Positions 32,108 through 39,192 of a stretch of DNA of 39,192 nucleotides are shown piece after piece. A program made the position numbers and the translations under genes. The notes under the pieces were generated by a model. It made no database searches. It saw nothing but the letters and a program-made list of their open reading frames with translations, and was not told the DNA's origin. The stretch is from Actinomadura sp. KC06 (lineage in GTDB: Bacteria; Actinomycetota; Actinomycetes; Streptosporangiales; Streptosporangiaceae), in the NCBI RefSeq assembly GCF_004348735.1, contig NZ_SMKT01000086.1, forward strand, positions 1-39,192. The letters are read 5' to 3'. Each line of letters begins with the position of its first letter. Within the stretch, counting starts at the first letter, position 1.

Positions 32108-34224
32108 CTATTCAGCACGATTGGTAACGGAATCCTCCGGATCAGTGAGGAGCCGGGCCGCGAGGACGCGCAGCTCGCGGTCCTCGGTGAAGGCGCGCCA
32201 GCCGCCTCCCCAGCGGTGCGCCGATCGGAGCCGAGGAGCGTCTCCGCCGCACGCTGGACGCCCGGCGTGCCCGGCCCCGGCCCCGGCTCCGTGAGGTACC
32301 GCGTCGCCGCCCACCGGACCGGCAGGTACCGGCCGCGGGCCAGCTCGTGGACCTCCCGGGACAGCACGTCCGCCGCCGTGCGGGTGTCGCCGGTGACCCG
32401 CTGGTAGGCGTGGGCGGCCATGACCCTCGTCCAGTCCGCCCGGACGTCGAGGAGCGCCCGCAGCCGCGCGGCGTGGACGGCCGCGAGCGGCCCGAGGTCG
32501 GCGACCGGGCCGAGCACGGCGGCGGGGTCGCCGTCCTCGAAGCAGCCGTCCTCGGAGCCGGCGCGCCCGAAGTGGTCCTCCACCGCGGCGAGCAGCGGCC
32601 CCGGGTCGCCGGTCACCTTCCAGAAGGCCCACGGCCGCACGACCTTCCCCTGCCGGGCGACCCAGTCGTTCTCCGGCTCGAACGGCGCGGCGAGGGCGGG
32701 TGCGGCGCCGGCGGCGGCCGGGCCGATGGCGGCGAGCGCCTTCGCGGCGTGGACGGCCGCGTCCGTCCGCAGGAGCGGGACGAGGTCGGGGACGGCGGGC
32801 GCCGCCGCCGGGCCCCACTTTTCCAGGACCTCGGCGAGGCCGCGGGCGAGGCCGGGCTCGCCGAGTCGCGCGCGGATCGCCGGGAGCAGGACGCCGGCGT
32901 GCCCGCCGAGCGGCGCCAGCACGTGCCGCATCGGCGGGGGCCCGGGGCTGAACGGACCGGACGAGCCGGACGCCAGGTCGAAGGCGGGCAGCTCGCCGCC
33001 GAGGCGGTCGATGAGGCGCGGGAGGCAGCGCGGGTCCCGCCGCCGGGCCAGGCCCCAGGCGGCGAGGTCGGCGACCCGGCCGTCGCCGTGCCGGAACAGG
33101 CGGGCGTCGTCGTCCAGGCGGGCGGCGAGCAGACCCAGGCGGGTGCCGGGCGGCTCGGCGTCGTTCTCGTCTTCGTCGAGCGCCGCGAGCAGGTGGGTCG
33201 CGTAGGCGCGCACGGCCGGCGCCGTGTCGGCGGACGCCCGGGCCAGGCCGGGAGCGAGCCGCCGCGCGGGCGAGCGCCAGTGGCTGAGGACGTCGGCGAC
33301 GATCATGACGGCCCCGATCCGCCGGTCGGCGTCCGGCGCGCCGAGGAACGCGGCGGCCAGGTCGGTGCGCGCGCCGGCGGCCGCCACCGGAGCGGTGGGG
33401 TCGGCGTCCTCGGCGTCGGCTCCGGGGCTGGACGCCGCGAGCCGGAACGCGATCCAGCGGAGCAGCCGGGCCGCGGCGCCGCCGTGGAACTCGGCGAGGT
33501 CGGCGCGCGTGTCCCCGACCCACGGGACGTCCCGCCACACCGCGACGTCGCCGCGGACGGCCTCGACGAGCGCGCCGAGATCGGGACGCTGCGCGCCGAC
33601 CGCGTCCGCCAGCGCGATCTGCGCGGCCAGACCGGCCTGCCCGCTGTCAGCGTCGCGCAGGTCCCGGAGCCAGCCGAGGGCCTCCGGCAGGACGTCGGCG
33701 GTGCAGCCCTCGGCCAGCTCGCCCACCGCGAGCACGATGCCGATCCGCACCGCGCCGTCGTCCTCGGACGGCCACCGCCCGCGCAGGGCGGGCACGACCG
33801 CGTCGGCGTCGCCGCGCGCGCCGGACAGCGCGCTCGTCAACTCCCGCCGCACCGCGACGTCCGGGTCATCGAGCAGCGCGAGGACGCGCGGGAAGGCGGC
33901 GGCCCACGCGTCCGGCCATCCGCCGTCGACCCCCCGCGCCGTGTTCGCCTCGCGGACGAGGCGTCCGATCAGCTCCAGCACGCCGGGCCTGACCGCGATG
34001 GCCGGCGATCCGGCCATCGCGGTCAGGAAGGGCAGCGCGGCCGTCGCGGCGGAGCAGACGAACCCGCCCTGATGGAAGATCCTGACGTCGAGATCGTCCA
34101 GGTCGTCGCCGGGATCGGGTCCTTCGGCGATGCCGCGAAGCAGGCCGGGGACGTCGCCCGCCGGGCCGTACGCGTGCTGGAGTGCGGTCCAGTCGATGTC
34201 GTCCAGGCCCCGGAGCAGTGTCAC
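32108..34224 (-). CDS. HEAT/armadillo-repeat protein with a frameshift near the 3' end
   Basis: About 705 residues of helical repeats with frequent AAxALG and DPDVAVRRELTSAL-type turns, typical of HEAT-like proteins: DDPDVAVRR near 120, LAVGELAEGC near 165, WGPAAAPAVPDLVPLLRTDAAVHAAKALAAIGPAA around 460-495. Starting at the GTG 34224, the frame is good until about residue 670 (position ~32215). The natural C-terminus (WRAFTEDRELRVLAARLLTDP, then a stop at 32108) then lies in a neighbouring frame, so one base appears to be missing (or two extra) near 32205-32220. Without correction, the frame runs to 31948 with an Arg/Ser-rich tail overlapping the next gene. It could be a sequencing error in a C-run or a true mutation. 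A scaffold role is likely; the partners are unknown. Confidence 0.8.
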
Positions 34225-34234
34225 AAACCGGAGA

Positions 34235-34867
34235 TCATTCCACGCTTCCGGTATAGGCCGCGATCGTGTTGTCGGCGGCGCTCCGGGCGGTGGCCTCGTC
34301 GTCCCCCGATTCGACGTGGGCCCTGAACCAGCCCTCTCCGCTCAGCCGCGTGAACTCCTTGCCCTCGTCCGACATGGCCCATTCCGGGCCCGTGCCCTCG
34401 GGGAGGTCCCCGCCGGACGACAGGTGCATCGTGAGGCCGAGGAGCCCCTGCTCCCAGCCGATGCCGACCGCGCCGGGGCCGAACTGCTCCCAGTGGTCGT
34501 CGACGTGCGCGATGTGCTCCAGCTCCAGGCGGGACCGGCCGCCGTCCTCGGGCGTCAGCCGCACGTCGATCCAGCTGACCTGGCCGCCGAACTCCCACGT
34601 CGCGAAGAAGCTCTTGGGCGGGTCGCAGCGCTCGATCGTCCCGCTCGCGTTGCCCTCCAGGGCGAACCGGCCGCCGAGCCGCAGCTCGCCGGAGCAGGGC
34701 AGGAACCAGCGGGAGATGCGGTCGGCGGTGGTCACCGCCTCCCACAGGTCCTCGACGCCGGTGTCGTAGCTCCGGCTGATCGTCACGGTCCGCGCGGTCC
34801 CGGCCTCCAGCACCCGCTCGCCGACCCGGCGGCGCACGGCGTTGATCTCGCCCGTCACATCGATCAT
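34235..34867 (-). CDS. SRPBCC/AHSA1-domain protein
   Basis: A 210-residue protein of the AHSA1-like START/SRPBCC group. Conserved features are VTISRSYDTGVEDLWEAVTTADRISRWF (first strand and helix pair, about 28-55), LRLGGRFAL, and PKSFFATWEFGG, with a long C-terminal helix (WEQGLLGLTMHLSS...GWFRAHVES). The fold binds hydrophobic ligands in a deep cavity. The ATG at 34867 overlaps the stop of the ArsR gene by 4 nt (ATGA), the common ArsR-AHSA1 pair in actinobacteria, in which the two are coupled. The gene ends 10 bp before the HEAT gene starts, so a four-gene operon is likely. Its biological role is not known. Confidence 0.92.
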   Translation of the reverse strand: MIDVTGEINAVRRRVGERVLEAGTARTVTISRSYDTGVEDLWEAVTTADRISRWFLPCSGELRLGGRFALEGNASGTIERCDPPKSFFATWEFGGQVSWIDVRLTPEDGGRSRLELEHIAHVDDHWEQFGPGAVGIGWEQGLLGLTMHLSSGGDLPEGTGPEWAMSDEGKEFTRLSGEGWFRAHVESGDDEATARSAADNTIAAYTGSVE

Positions 34868-35226
34868 GGTTCGCTCCCTGAGTCGCTCCGATCCGGGCGG
34901 CGGGCGCGCTTGCCGCGCGCGATCTCCGTCGCCAGGGCGTCCAGATGCGGCGTCCAGTACCGGCGGAACCGGTCGAGCCAGGCGTCGATCTCCCGCAGCG
35001 GACCGGAGTCGACGGCGTAGAGCCGCCGCGTCCCCTCCGCCCGCACCACCGCGAACCCGCTGTCCCGCAGCACCTTCAGATGCTGCGACACCGCGGGCTG
35101 CGAGATCCCGAACTCCGCCCGGATGACCGCCGAGACCTCCCCGGACGACCGCTCGCCGTCCGCGAGCAGCTCCAGGATCCGGCGCCTGACCGGGTCACCC
35201 AGCACATCGAACGCGTGCACGGCCAC
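34864..35226 (-). CDS. ArsR-family repressor
   Basis: A 120-residue winged-helix regulator. FDVLGDPVRRRILELLADGERSSGEV (about 6-31) leads to the recognition helix in FGISQPAVSQHLKVLRDSGFAVVR (about 39-63) and the wing EGTRRLYAVD, then the dimer helix. No metal-binding cysteine pair is present, so it responds to something other than a metal. It is the first gene of the run ArsR-SRPBCC-HEAT-propeller. The GTG at 35226 is used; a second GTG two codons later is possible. An AT-rich palindrome lies 16 nt upstream, a likely self-operator. Confidence 0.93.
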   Translation of the reverse strand: MAVHAFDVLGDPVRRRILELLADGERSSGEVSAVIRAEFGISQPAVSQHLKVLRDSGFAVVRAEGTRRLYAVDSGPLREIDAWLDRFRRYWTPHLDALATEIARGKRARRPDRSDSGSEP

Positions 35227-35241
35227 AAGCTACAGCCTTCA

Positions 35242-35251
35242 CTTATATAAG
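35242..35251. promoter_or_regulatory. AT-rich palindrome CTTATATAAG before ArsR
   Basis: A 10-bp perfect palindrome, extended by weaker symmetry to TT..CTTATATAAG..AA, occupies most of the 36-bp gap upstream of the ArsR gene. It also supplies a -10-like TATA sequence. ArsR repressors commonly bind such imperfect AT-rich palindromes over their own promoter. Confidence 0.5.
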
Positions 35252-35262
35252 CCAAGCCTTAA

Positions 35263-35856
35263 TCAAGATCGGCCTGTCAGGAGGTCCTCGAACGGGACGG
35301 GGTCGTCATAGGGATCGGGCTTCGCGGGCGCCGGACGGGCGCTCATCAGCGCGGCCAGCTCACCGGCCGCGCGGTTGACGCGGTCGGCGAGGCGGTCGGC
35401 GCCGCCCCAGTCCTCGGACGCCGCGTACACGGCGGTCGGGACGACGGCGGCGCGCAGATAGGCGAACAACGGCCGCATCGCGTAGTCGATGGCCAGGGAG
35501 TGCCGTTCGGTGCCGCCGGTCGCGCCGAGCAGCACCGGCGTGCCGTCCAGGGCGTCGCGCTCCAGGACGTCGAAGAACGTCTTGAACAGCCCGCTGTAGG
35601 ACGTGCTGTAGACGGGCGTCACGGCGATGAGGCCGTCGGCGTCCGCGACCGTTTCGACGGCGGCGCGGAACGTCCCGGACGGGAAGCCGGTGAGGGTCGC
35701 GTCGACCATCGCGTGGGCGTGGTCGCGCAGCTCGATCGTCTCGACGGCGGCGTCCCCGCCGAGGGCCGCGGACGTCGCCGCGGCCAGCCGGTCGGCCAGG
35801 AGCCGGGTGGACGACGGCTGCCCCAGCCCGGCGGAGATGACGGCGAGCGTGCTCAT
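35263..35856 (-). CDS. NADPH-dependent FMN reductase
   Basis: A 197-residue flavodoxin-fold reductase (SsuE/CE1759-like). The N-terminal strand and phosphate loop read AVISAGLGQPSSTRLLADRL (5-24), then the conserved VTPVYSTSYSGLFKTFFDVL block near 80-100 and PVLLGATGG near 108-116, which hold FMN. It reduces FMN with NAD(P)H and supplies it to a monooxygenase. Its ATG at 35856 overlaps the stop of the luciferase-like gene (ATGA), with AGGAGG 4 nt upstream. The two therefore form a two-component flavin monooxygenase with coupled translation. It is the second gene of the operon. Confidence 0.92.
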   Translation of the reverse strand: MSTLAVISAGLGQPSSTRLLADRLAAATSAALGGDAAVETIELRDHAHAMVDATLTGFPSGTFRAAVETVADADGLIAVTPVYSTSYSGLFKTFFDVLERDALDGTPVLLGATGGTERHSLAIDYAMRPLFAYLRAAVVPTAVYAASEDWGGADRLADRVNRAAGELAALMSARPAPAKPDPYDDPVPFEDLLTGRS

Positions 35857-36932
35857 CGCGCCTCCTCCTTGATGCGGGAAGCATGGGTCGGGGCGGTCGC
35901 GGGAACGTGCGCCGGACGCAGCGCCTCGAACTCCCTGCGCAGCACCGGGACGACCTCCTCCCCCAGCATGTCGATCTGCTCCAGGACGGTCTTCAGCGGC
36001 AACCCCGCGTGGTCCATCAGGAACAGCTGCCGCTGGTAGTCGCCGAAGTTGTCGCGGAACGTCAGGGTCTTGTCGATGACCTGCTGCGGGCTGCCCACCG
36101 TCAGCGGCGTCTCGGCGGTGAACTCCTCCAGCGACGGCCCGTGCCCGTACACCGGGGCGTTGTCGAAGTAGGGCCGGAACTCGCGGACGGCGTCCTGGGA
36201 GTTCCTCCGCATGAACACCTGCCCGCCGAGCCCGACGATCGCCTGGTCGGCGGACCCGTGCCCGTAGTGCTCGTAGCGCCGCCGGTAGAGGCCGATCAGC
36301 CGCTGGAAGTGCTCCTTCGGCCAGAAGATGTGGTTGGCGAAGAAGCCGTCGCCGTAGTAGGCGGCCTGCTCGGCGATCTCGGGGCTGCGGATCGAGCCGT
36401 GCCAGACGAACGGCGGCACGCCGTCCAGCGGGCGCGGCGTCGCCGTGAACGACTGCAGCGGCGTGCGGAACCTGCCCTCCCAGTCGACGACGTCCTCGCG
36501 CCAGAGGCGGTGCAGCAGGTGGTAGTTCTCGATCGCGAGGTCGATGCCGTCGCGGATGTCCTTGCCGAACCACGGGTAGACGGGGGCGGTGTTGCCGCGC
36601 CCCATCATCAGGTCGACCCGGCCGTCCGCCAGATGCTGGAGCATCGCGAAGTCCTCGGCGATCTTCACCGGGTCGTTGGTGGTGATCAGCGTGGTCGCCG
36701 TGGAGAGGATCAGCCGCTCGGTGCGGGCCGCGACGTAGCCGAGCATCGTCGTCGGGGAGGACGGCACGAACGGCGGGTTGTGGTGCTCGCCGGTCGCGAA
36801 GACGTCCAGGCCCACCTCCTCGGCCTTGGCGGCGATCGCGACCATGGCCTTGATCCGCTCGGCCTCGGACGGGACGCGCCCGGTGGTCGGGTCGGGCGTG
36901 ACGTCGCCGACGGTGAAGACCCCGAACTGCAT
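35853..36932 (-). CDS. LLM-class flavin-dependent monooxygenase
   Basis: A 359-residue bacterial-luciferase-like TIM barrel. Motifs are FGVFTVGD (first strand), FATGEHHNPPFVPSSPT around 45-65 (flavin-site loop), LSTATTLITTNDPVKIAEDFAMLQHLADGRVDLMMGRG around 80-118, and WHGSIRSPEIAEQAAYYGDGFFANH. This is the CE1758-type subfamily that pairs with a dedicated FMN reductase, present here as the next, overlapping gene. It oxidises an organic substrate with O2 and reduced FMN; the substrate is unknown. The ATG at 36932 has AGGGGG 5 nt upstream. An inverted repeat just upstream suggests repression by a TetR- or MarR-type protein. Confidence 0.92.
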   Translation of the reverse strand: MQFGVFTVGDVTPDPTTGRVPSEAERIKAMVAIAAKAEEVGLDVFATGEHHNPPFVPSSPTTMLGYVAARTERLILSTATTLITTNDPVKIAEDFAMLQHLADGRVDLMMGRGNTAPVYPWFGKDIRDGIDLAIENYHLLHRLWREDVVDWEGRFRTPLQSFTATPRPLDGVPPFVWHGSIRSPEIAEQAAYYGDGFFANHIFWPKEHFQRLIGLYRRRYEHYGHGSADQAIVGLGGQVFMRRNSQDAVREFRPYFDNAPVYGHGPSLEEFTAETPLTVGSPQQVIDKTLTFRDNFGDYQRQLFLMDHAGLPLKTVLEQIDMLGEEVVPVLRREFEALRPAHVPATAPTHASRIKEEAR

Positions 36933-36948
36933 GCCGGCCCCCTGAATA

Positions 36949-36970
36949 GTAGAACGTTCAATTATTCTAC
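36949..36970. promoter_or_regulatory. Inverted repeats upstream of the flavin monooxygenase operon
   Basis: GTAGAA (36949-36954) and TTCTAC (36965-36970) are 10 nt apart and overlap a second palindrome, GAACGTTC (36952-36959). The block is AT-rich, lies 17-38 nt before the start codon, and looks like an operator over the promoter. No dedicated regulator gene is adjacent. Confidence 0.5.
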
Positions 36971-37022
36971 CGGAACCACACGGCCCGTGCCCGTATTCCA
37001 CGGCCGCCGGGACGGGTGCCGC

Positions 37023-37604
37023 CTAGACGCGGGCGTCCTCCGAGGCCAGGACGGCCTGGATCTCCAGCGCGATGGCGATCTCGTCGCCGAGCATGACCTT
37101 GTCGCCCTGGAAGGGGATGTTGAACTCGATGCCGAAGTCGCGCCGGCTGAGGGTCCCGGTCGCGGTGAAGCCCGCGCGGGTGCCGCCCCACGGGTCGGGC
37201 CCGACGCCGTGGAACTCGGTCAGCAGCCGGACCGGACGGGTCACGTCCTTGATCGTCAGGTCGCCGTCCAGGTGGTAGCGGGGCGTGCGGGCGCGGCGGC
37301 CGATCGCGGCGCGCGTCACGCCGGTCGCGGCGAACGTCATGACCGGGTGCTTGGCCACCTCGAGGAAGTCGGACGAGCGGATGTGCTCGTCGCGCTCGGC
37401 GCTGCGGGTGTCGATCGAGGCCATCCGGATCTCGGCCCGCGCGGTGGAGTCGAGCGGATCGTCCGCGATCACCACCTCGCCGCCGAAGTCGGGAAACGTG
37501 CCGCGGACCGTGGTCATCAGGTGCCGGATCGTGAAGGTGATCTCGGAGTGGACCGGGTCGATGGTCCAGCGGCCCGGTTCGAGGTCCGACGCCTCGGCCC
37601 CCAT
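37023..37604 (-). CDS. YceI-family lipid-binding protein
   Basis: A 193-residue YceI-like protein. Motifs are WTIDPVHSEITFTIRHLMTTVRGTF (about 12-36), MASIDTRSAERDEHIRSSDFLEVAKHPVMTF (about 61-92), GDLTIKDVTRPVRLLTEF, and RDFGIEFNIPFQGDKVMLGDEIAI at the end. These form an extended beta-barrel that binds polyisoprenoid or other long lipids. There is no signal peptide, as in most actinobacterial YceI proteins, so it is probably cytosolic. The ATG at 37604 has a GGGGGGA box 6 nt upstream. It is divergent from the universal stress protein gene, and is probably a one-gene unit. Confidence 0.92.
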   Translation of the reverse strand: MGAEASDLEPGRWTIDPVHSEITFTIRHLMTTVRGTFPDFGGEVVIADDPLDSTARAEIRMASIDTRSAERDEHIRSSDFLEVAKHPVMTFAATGVTRAAIGRRARTPRYHLDGDLTIKDVTRPVRLLTEFHGVGPDPWGGTRAGFTATGTLSRRDFGIEFNIPFQGDKVMLGDEIAIALEIQAVLASEDARV

Positions 37605-37622
37605 GTCACATCCCCCCAAAGA

Positions 37623-37651
37623 TTGACAACCAGGAAAAACTACCTCAAATT
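37623..37651 (+). promoter_or_regulatory. Candidate sigma-70 promoter of the USP gene
   Basis: TTGACA (37623-37628), a perfect -35 consensus, is followed after 17 nt by CAAATT (37646-37651), a weak -10. Transcription would start near 37659, giving a leader of about 55 nt. Confidence 0.35.
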
Positions 37652-37693
37652 GCCCCTGGTCTGACCGGCGCCCTGCGGGGAATGCTTGATCCC

Positions 37694-37717
37694 ATGATCG
37701 GAGCTCGGGTCGCATGA
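37694..37717 (+). other. Seven-codon upstream ORF overlapping the USP start
   Basis: ATG at 37694 encodes MIGARVA and stops at TGA 37715-37717, which overlaps the ATG at 37714 in the ATGA form of coupled genes. The first ten bases (ATGATCGGAG) nearly repeat at 37714. The USP gene itself has no good ribosome site, so reinitiation from this mini-ORF is possible. Confidence 0.3.
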
Positions 37718-38526
37718 TCGGGGACCACGTCCTCGCCGGATACGTCAACGACGCCGGCGGCAGGGAGGCCCTCGACCTGGCGTGCGCGATGGTCGCGCTG
37801 ACCGGCGGGCGGCTGAGCGTGGCGACCGTCCATCCGCCGGACCTGCCCGCGGCCGCCGGCGAGGCCCGCACGCTGCTGGACCAGGCCGCGGACCTGCTGG
37901 ACGACCAGCCCGCCGACCTGCACGTCCAGGCCGGACGCAGCGTCGGCCGCGGGCTCACCGTGCTCGCCAGCCGGATCGGCGCCGATCTCATCGTCGTCGG
38001 CTCCCCCGAGGGCGGCGCCCGCGGCCGCATCGGCGTCGGCGCCGCCGCCGACCACCTGCTGCACTCGGCCACCGAGGCGGTCATGCTCGCCCCGTCCGGC
38101 CACAGCCCGCCGGACGAGCTCGCCCGCCTCACGGTCATGTACGTCCGGCGGCCCCAGTGCGACGACGCGGTCATCCGCGCCGCCCAGGCGGCCGAGCGCC
38201 TGGAGGTCCCGCTCCGCCTGGTCACCCTGGCCGTCGGCGACGTCGGGAACGGCGGGCCCGACCGGCTCCGCGACGACCTCGCCCTCGCCATCCGCCTCGC
38301 CATAGACTCCGCCGACCTGCCGCCCGAAGAGGTGTCCGCCGAGCTGGCCGAGGGCGACGACGTCGCCGACGCCCTGGACGACGTCGACTGGCTGGACGGC
38401 GAGCTCCTCGTCTGCGCGTCCAGCGAGGACGCCGCCGCGCACCGCGTCTTCGTCGGCGAGGTGGCGCTCAAGGTCCTGCGCGCGGCCCCCTGCCCGGTCG
38501 CCGTTCTCCCGCGTGGCTACTTCTGA
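37714..38526 (+). CDS. Tandem universal stress protein
   Basis: A 270-residue protein with two USP domains. Domain 1 spans about 1-130: HVLAGYVNDAGGREALDLACAMV, then ADLIVVGSPEGGARGRIGVGAAADHLL, a close match to the G-x2-G-x9-G nucleotide-binding loop. Domain 2 spans about 138-270: LTVMYVRRPQCDDAVIRAAQAAERL, then LLVCASSEDAAAHRVFVGEVALKVL, without the glycine loop. The two domains would form an intramolecular dimer, with one ATP-type site and one altered. Such proteins support survival under hypoxia or stress. The start at 37714 lacks a strong ribosome site; see the overlapping mini-ORF. It is divergent from YceI. Confidence 0.88.
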   Translation: MIGDHVLAGYVNDAGGREALDLACAMVALTGGRLSVATVHPPDLPAAAGEARTLLDQAADLLDDQPADLHVQAGRSVGRGLTVLASRIGADLIVVGSPEGGARGRIGVGAAADHLLHSATEAVMLAPSGHSPPDELARLTVMYVRRPQCDDAVIRAAQAAERLEVPLRLVTLAVGDVGNGGPDRLRDDLALAIRLAIDSADLPPEEVSAELAEGDDVADALDDVDWLDGELLVCASSEDAAAHRVFVGEVALKVLRAAPCPVAVLPRGYF

Positions 38527-38558
38527 CTGGTCCCTTCTGACCGGTTCCCCGGAACAGG

Positions 38559-38588
38559 TTGCCCCCCACGCTTTACCTTCGCTACATT
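38559..38588 (+). promoter_or_regulatory. Candidate promoter of the CHAP gene
   Basis: TTGCCC (38559-38564) and TACATT (38583-38588) are separated by 18 nt, a fair sigma-70-like match. Transcription would start near 38595, leaving a leader of about 90 nt before the CHAP gene. Confidence 0.4.
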
Positions 38589-38594
38589 CCGTCG

Positions 38595-38683
38595 AGACCG
38601 GAACGTGACCTTGGAACGCGGCACGTTCCCTACCCCCGGTCGGGCGGCACCCTGCCCGAACGAGCGCGTCGGCAGGGAGCGAC
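38595..38683 (+). promoter_or_regulatory. Structured 5' leader of the CHAP gene
   Basis: GGAACG occurs at 38600-38605 and 38613-38618, and either copy can pair with CGTTCC at 38624-38629, giving two mutually exclusive hairpins. A third hairpin (TCGGGC 38640-38645 with GCCCGA 38654-38659) lies just before the AGGGAG ribosome site. The arrangement could allow conditional control. I cannot match it to a known riboswitch class. Confidence 0.35.
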
Positions 38684-39192
38684 ATGGACCCCATCGGCAA
38701 GAAGCTGCTCGAGATCGCCAAGAAGGAACTCGGCTACACCGAGAAGGGCGACGGCTACACCAAGTTCGGCGAGTGGTACCGCAAGAACGTCGACGGCGAC
38801 CACGACGAGTACTTCTCCACCGCCCCCTGGTGCGACATGTTCCTCGCCTGGGCCGCCGACAAGGCCGGGGTCACCGAGCAGACCGGGCAGTTCGCCGCCA
38901 CGTCCGACCACGCCAAATGGTTCAAGAAGAACGACGCCTGGGGCCGCGAGCCCGAACCAGGCGCCATCGTCTTCTACGACTGGAGCGGCTCCCGCGACCT
39001 CGACCAGATCGACCACGTCGGCATCGTCGAGAAGGTCGACGGACGCACCCTGCACACCATCGAGGGCAACGCCGACGGCTACAAGCTCATGCGCAAGACC
39101 CGCGACATGGACCACGTCGTCGGCTTCGGCTACCCCGCCAAGATCAAGGTCGCGGCCAAGTACGCCCCCAAGCACGCCGCCCCCGCCCCCAC
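38684..39192 (+). CDS. CHAP-domain peptidase/amidase, 3' end outside window
   Basis: At least 169 residues, open at the right edge. ATG at 38684 with AGGGAG 4 nt upstream. An N-terminal helix (KKLLEIAKKELGYTEKGDGY) leads to the CHAP fold: Cys50 in APWCDMFLAWA, His111 in IDHVGIVEK, and an acidic/amide partner in TIEGNAD (Glu127, Asn129). These form the Cys-His catalytic centre of peptidoglycan amidases and endopeptidases. The visible part ends in a Lys/Ala/Pro-rich linker (YAPKHAAPAP), so a further domain, such as a peptidoglycan-binding or second repeat domain, should follow beyond the window. No signal peptide is visible, so release would need a non-Sec route or another protein. Phage origin is possible. 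Confidence 0.9.
   Translation, partial: MDPIGKKLLEIAKKELGYTEKGDGYTKFGEWYRKNVDGDHDEYFSTAPWCDMFLAWAADKAGVTEQTGQFAATSDHAKWFKKNDAWGREPEPGAIVFYDWSGSRDLDQIDHVGIVEKVDGRTLHTIEGNADGYKLMRKTRDMDHVVGFGYPAKIKVAAKYAPKHAAPAP

Noticed and set aside
32347..34326. A 659-codon plus-strand open frame
   Set aside because: It lies antisense to the HEAT-repeat gene; composition is Gly/Arg-rich without domains.
38527..38683. A ydaO (c-di-AMP) riboswitch before the CHAP gene
   Set aside because: The leader is short and I cannot find the conserved ydaO core; only simple hairpins are visible.

Overview
The DNA is very GC-rich, uses GTG/TTG starts freely and carries families typical of large-genome actinomycetes: an ECF42 sigma factor with DGPF/YCII proteins, PaaX, an actinobacterial QcrB, a DUF2637 protein, tandem DUF427, a PknB-like kinase fused to WD40 repeats, and a NACHT protein with N-terminal membrane helices. 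A Streptosporangiales/Thermomonosporaceae-type organism (Actinomadura-like) fits best. The genus is inferred from overall character, not from a marker gene.

The left part (about 1-17.8 kb) is an accessory, decaying region. Intact genes (epoxide hydrolase, ECF42 cassette, ankyrin protein, kinase-WD40 protein, secreted S33 peptidase) are separated by long stretches without genes and by at least eight gene remnants. These are a frameshifted FxLD-type methyltransferase, an acyl-CoA synthetase core, a SAM methyltransferase lacking its N-terminus and stop codon, a broken second YCII gene, a MerR N-terminus, a frameshifted tyrosine integrase, a NACHT protein cut short in its C-terminal half, and the last 19 codons of an acyl-CoA dehydrogenase.

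The right part (17.8-39.2 kb) is compact and almost fully coding. It starts with a PaaX regulator, then a redox block: a four-cluster [4Fe-4S] protein overlapping an NrfD membrane subunit, with no molybdopterin catalytic subunit beside them. A TetR regulator, a DoxX protein, a hemerythrin-like protein that has lost most metal ligands, and a solitary cytochrome b (QcrB) follow. TetR and Crp/Fnr regulators, a tandem DUF427 protein, and an AraC regulator divergent from a secreted intradiol dioxygenase come next. The block reads as an alternative electron-transfer module around an orphan iron-sulfur/NrfD pair and an orphan cytochrome b; this joint function is inference.

From 29 to 39 kb lie a DUF2637 membrane protein, a PEBP-type exported protein, and a minus-strand run ArsR - SRPBCC - HEAT-repeat protein (with an apparent 1-nt frameshift near its end) - membrane-anchored beta-propeller protein. 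A two-gene flavin monooxygenase/FMN reductase operon, YceI, a tandem universal stress protein and a CHAP-domain hydrolase that runs off the window edge complete it. Several intergenic inverted repeats look like operators. The clearest are at 25086-25100 (TetR), 21841-21867 and 21879-21980 (DoxX/hemerythrin divergent region), 2167-2197 (before the epoxide hydrolase) and 36949-36970 (before the flavin monooxygenase).
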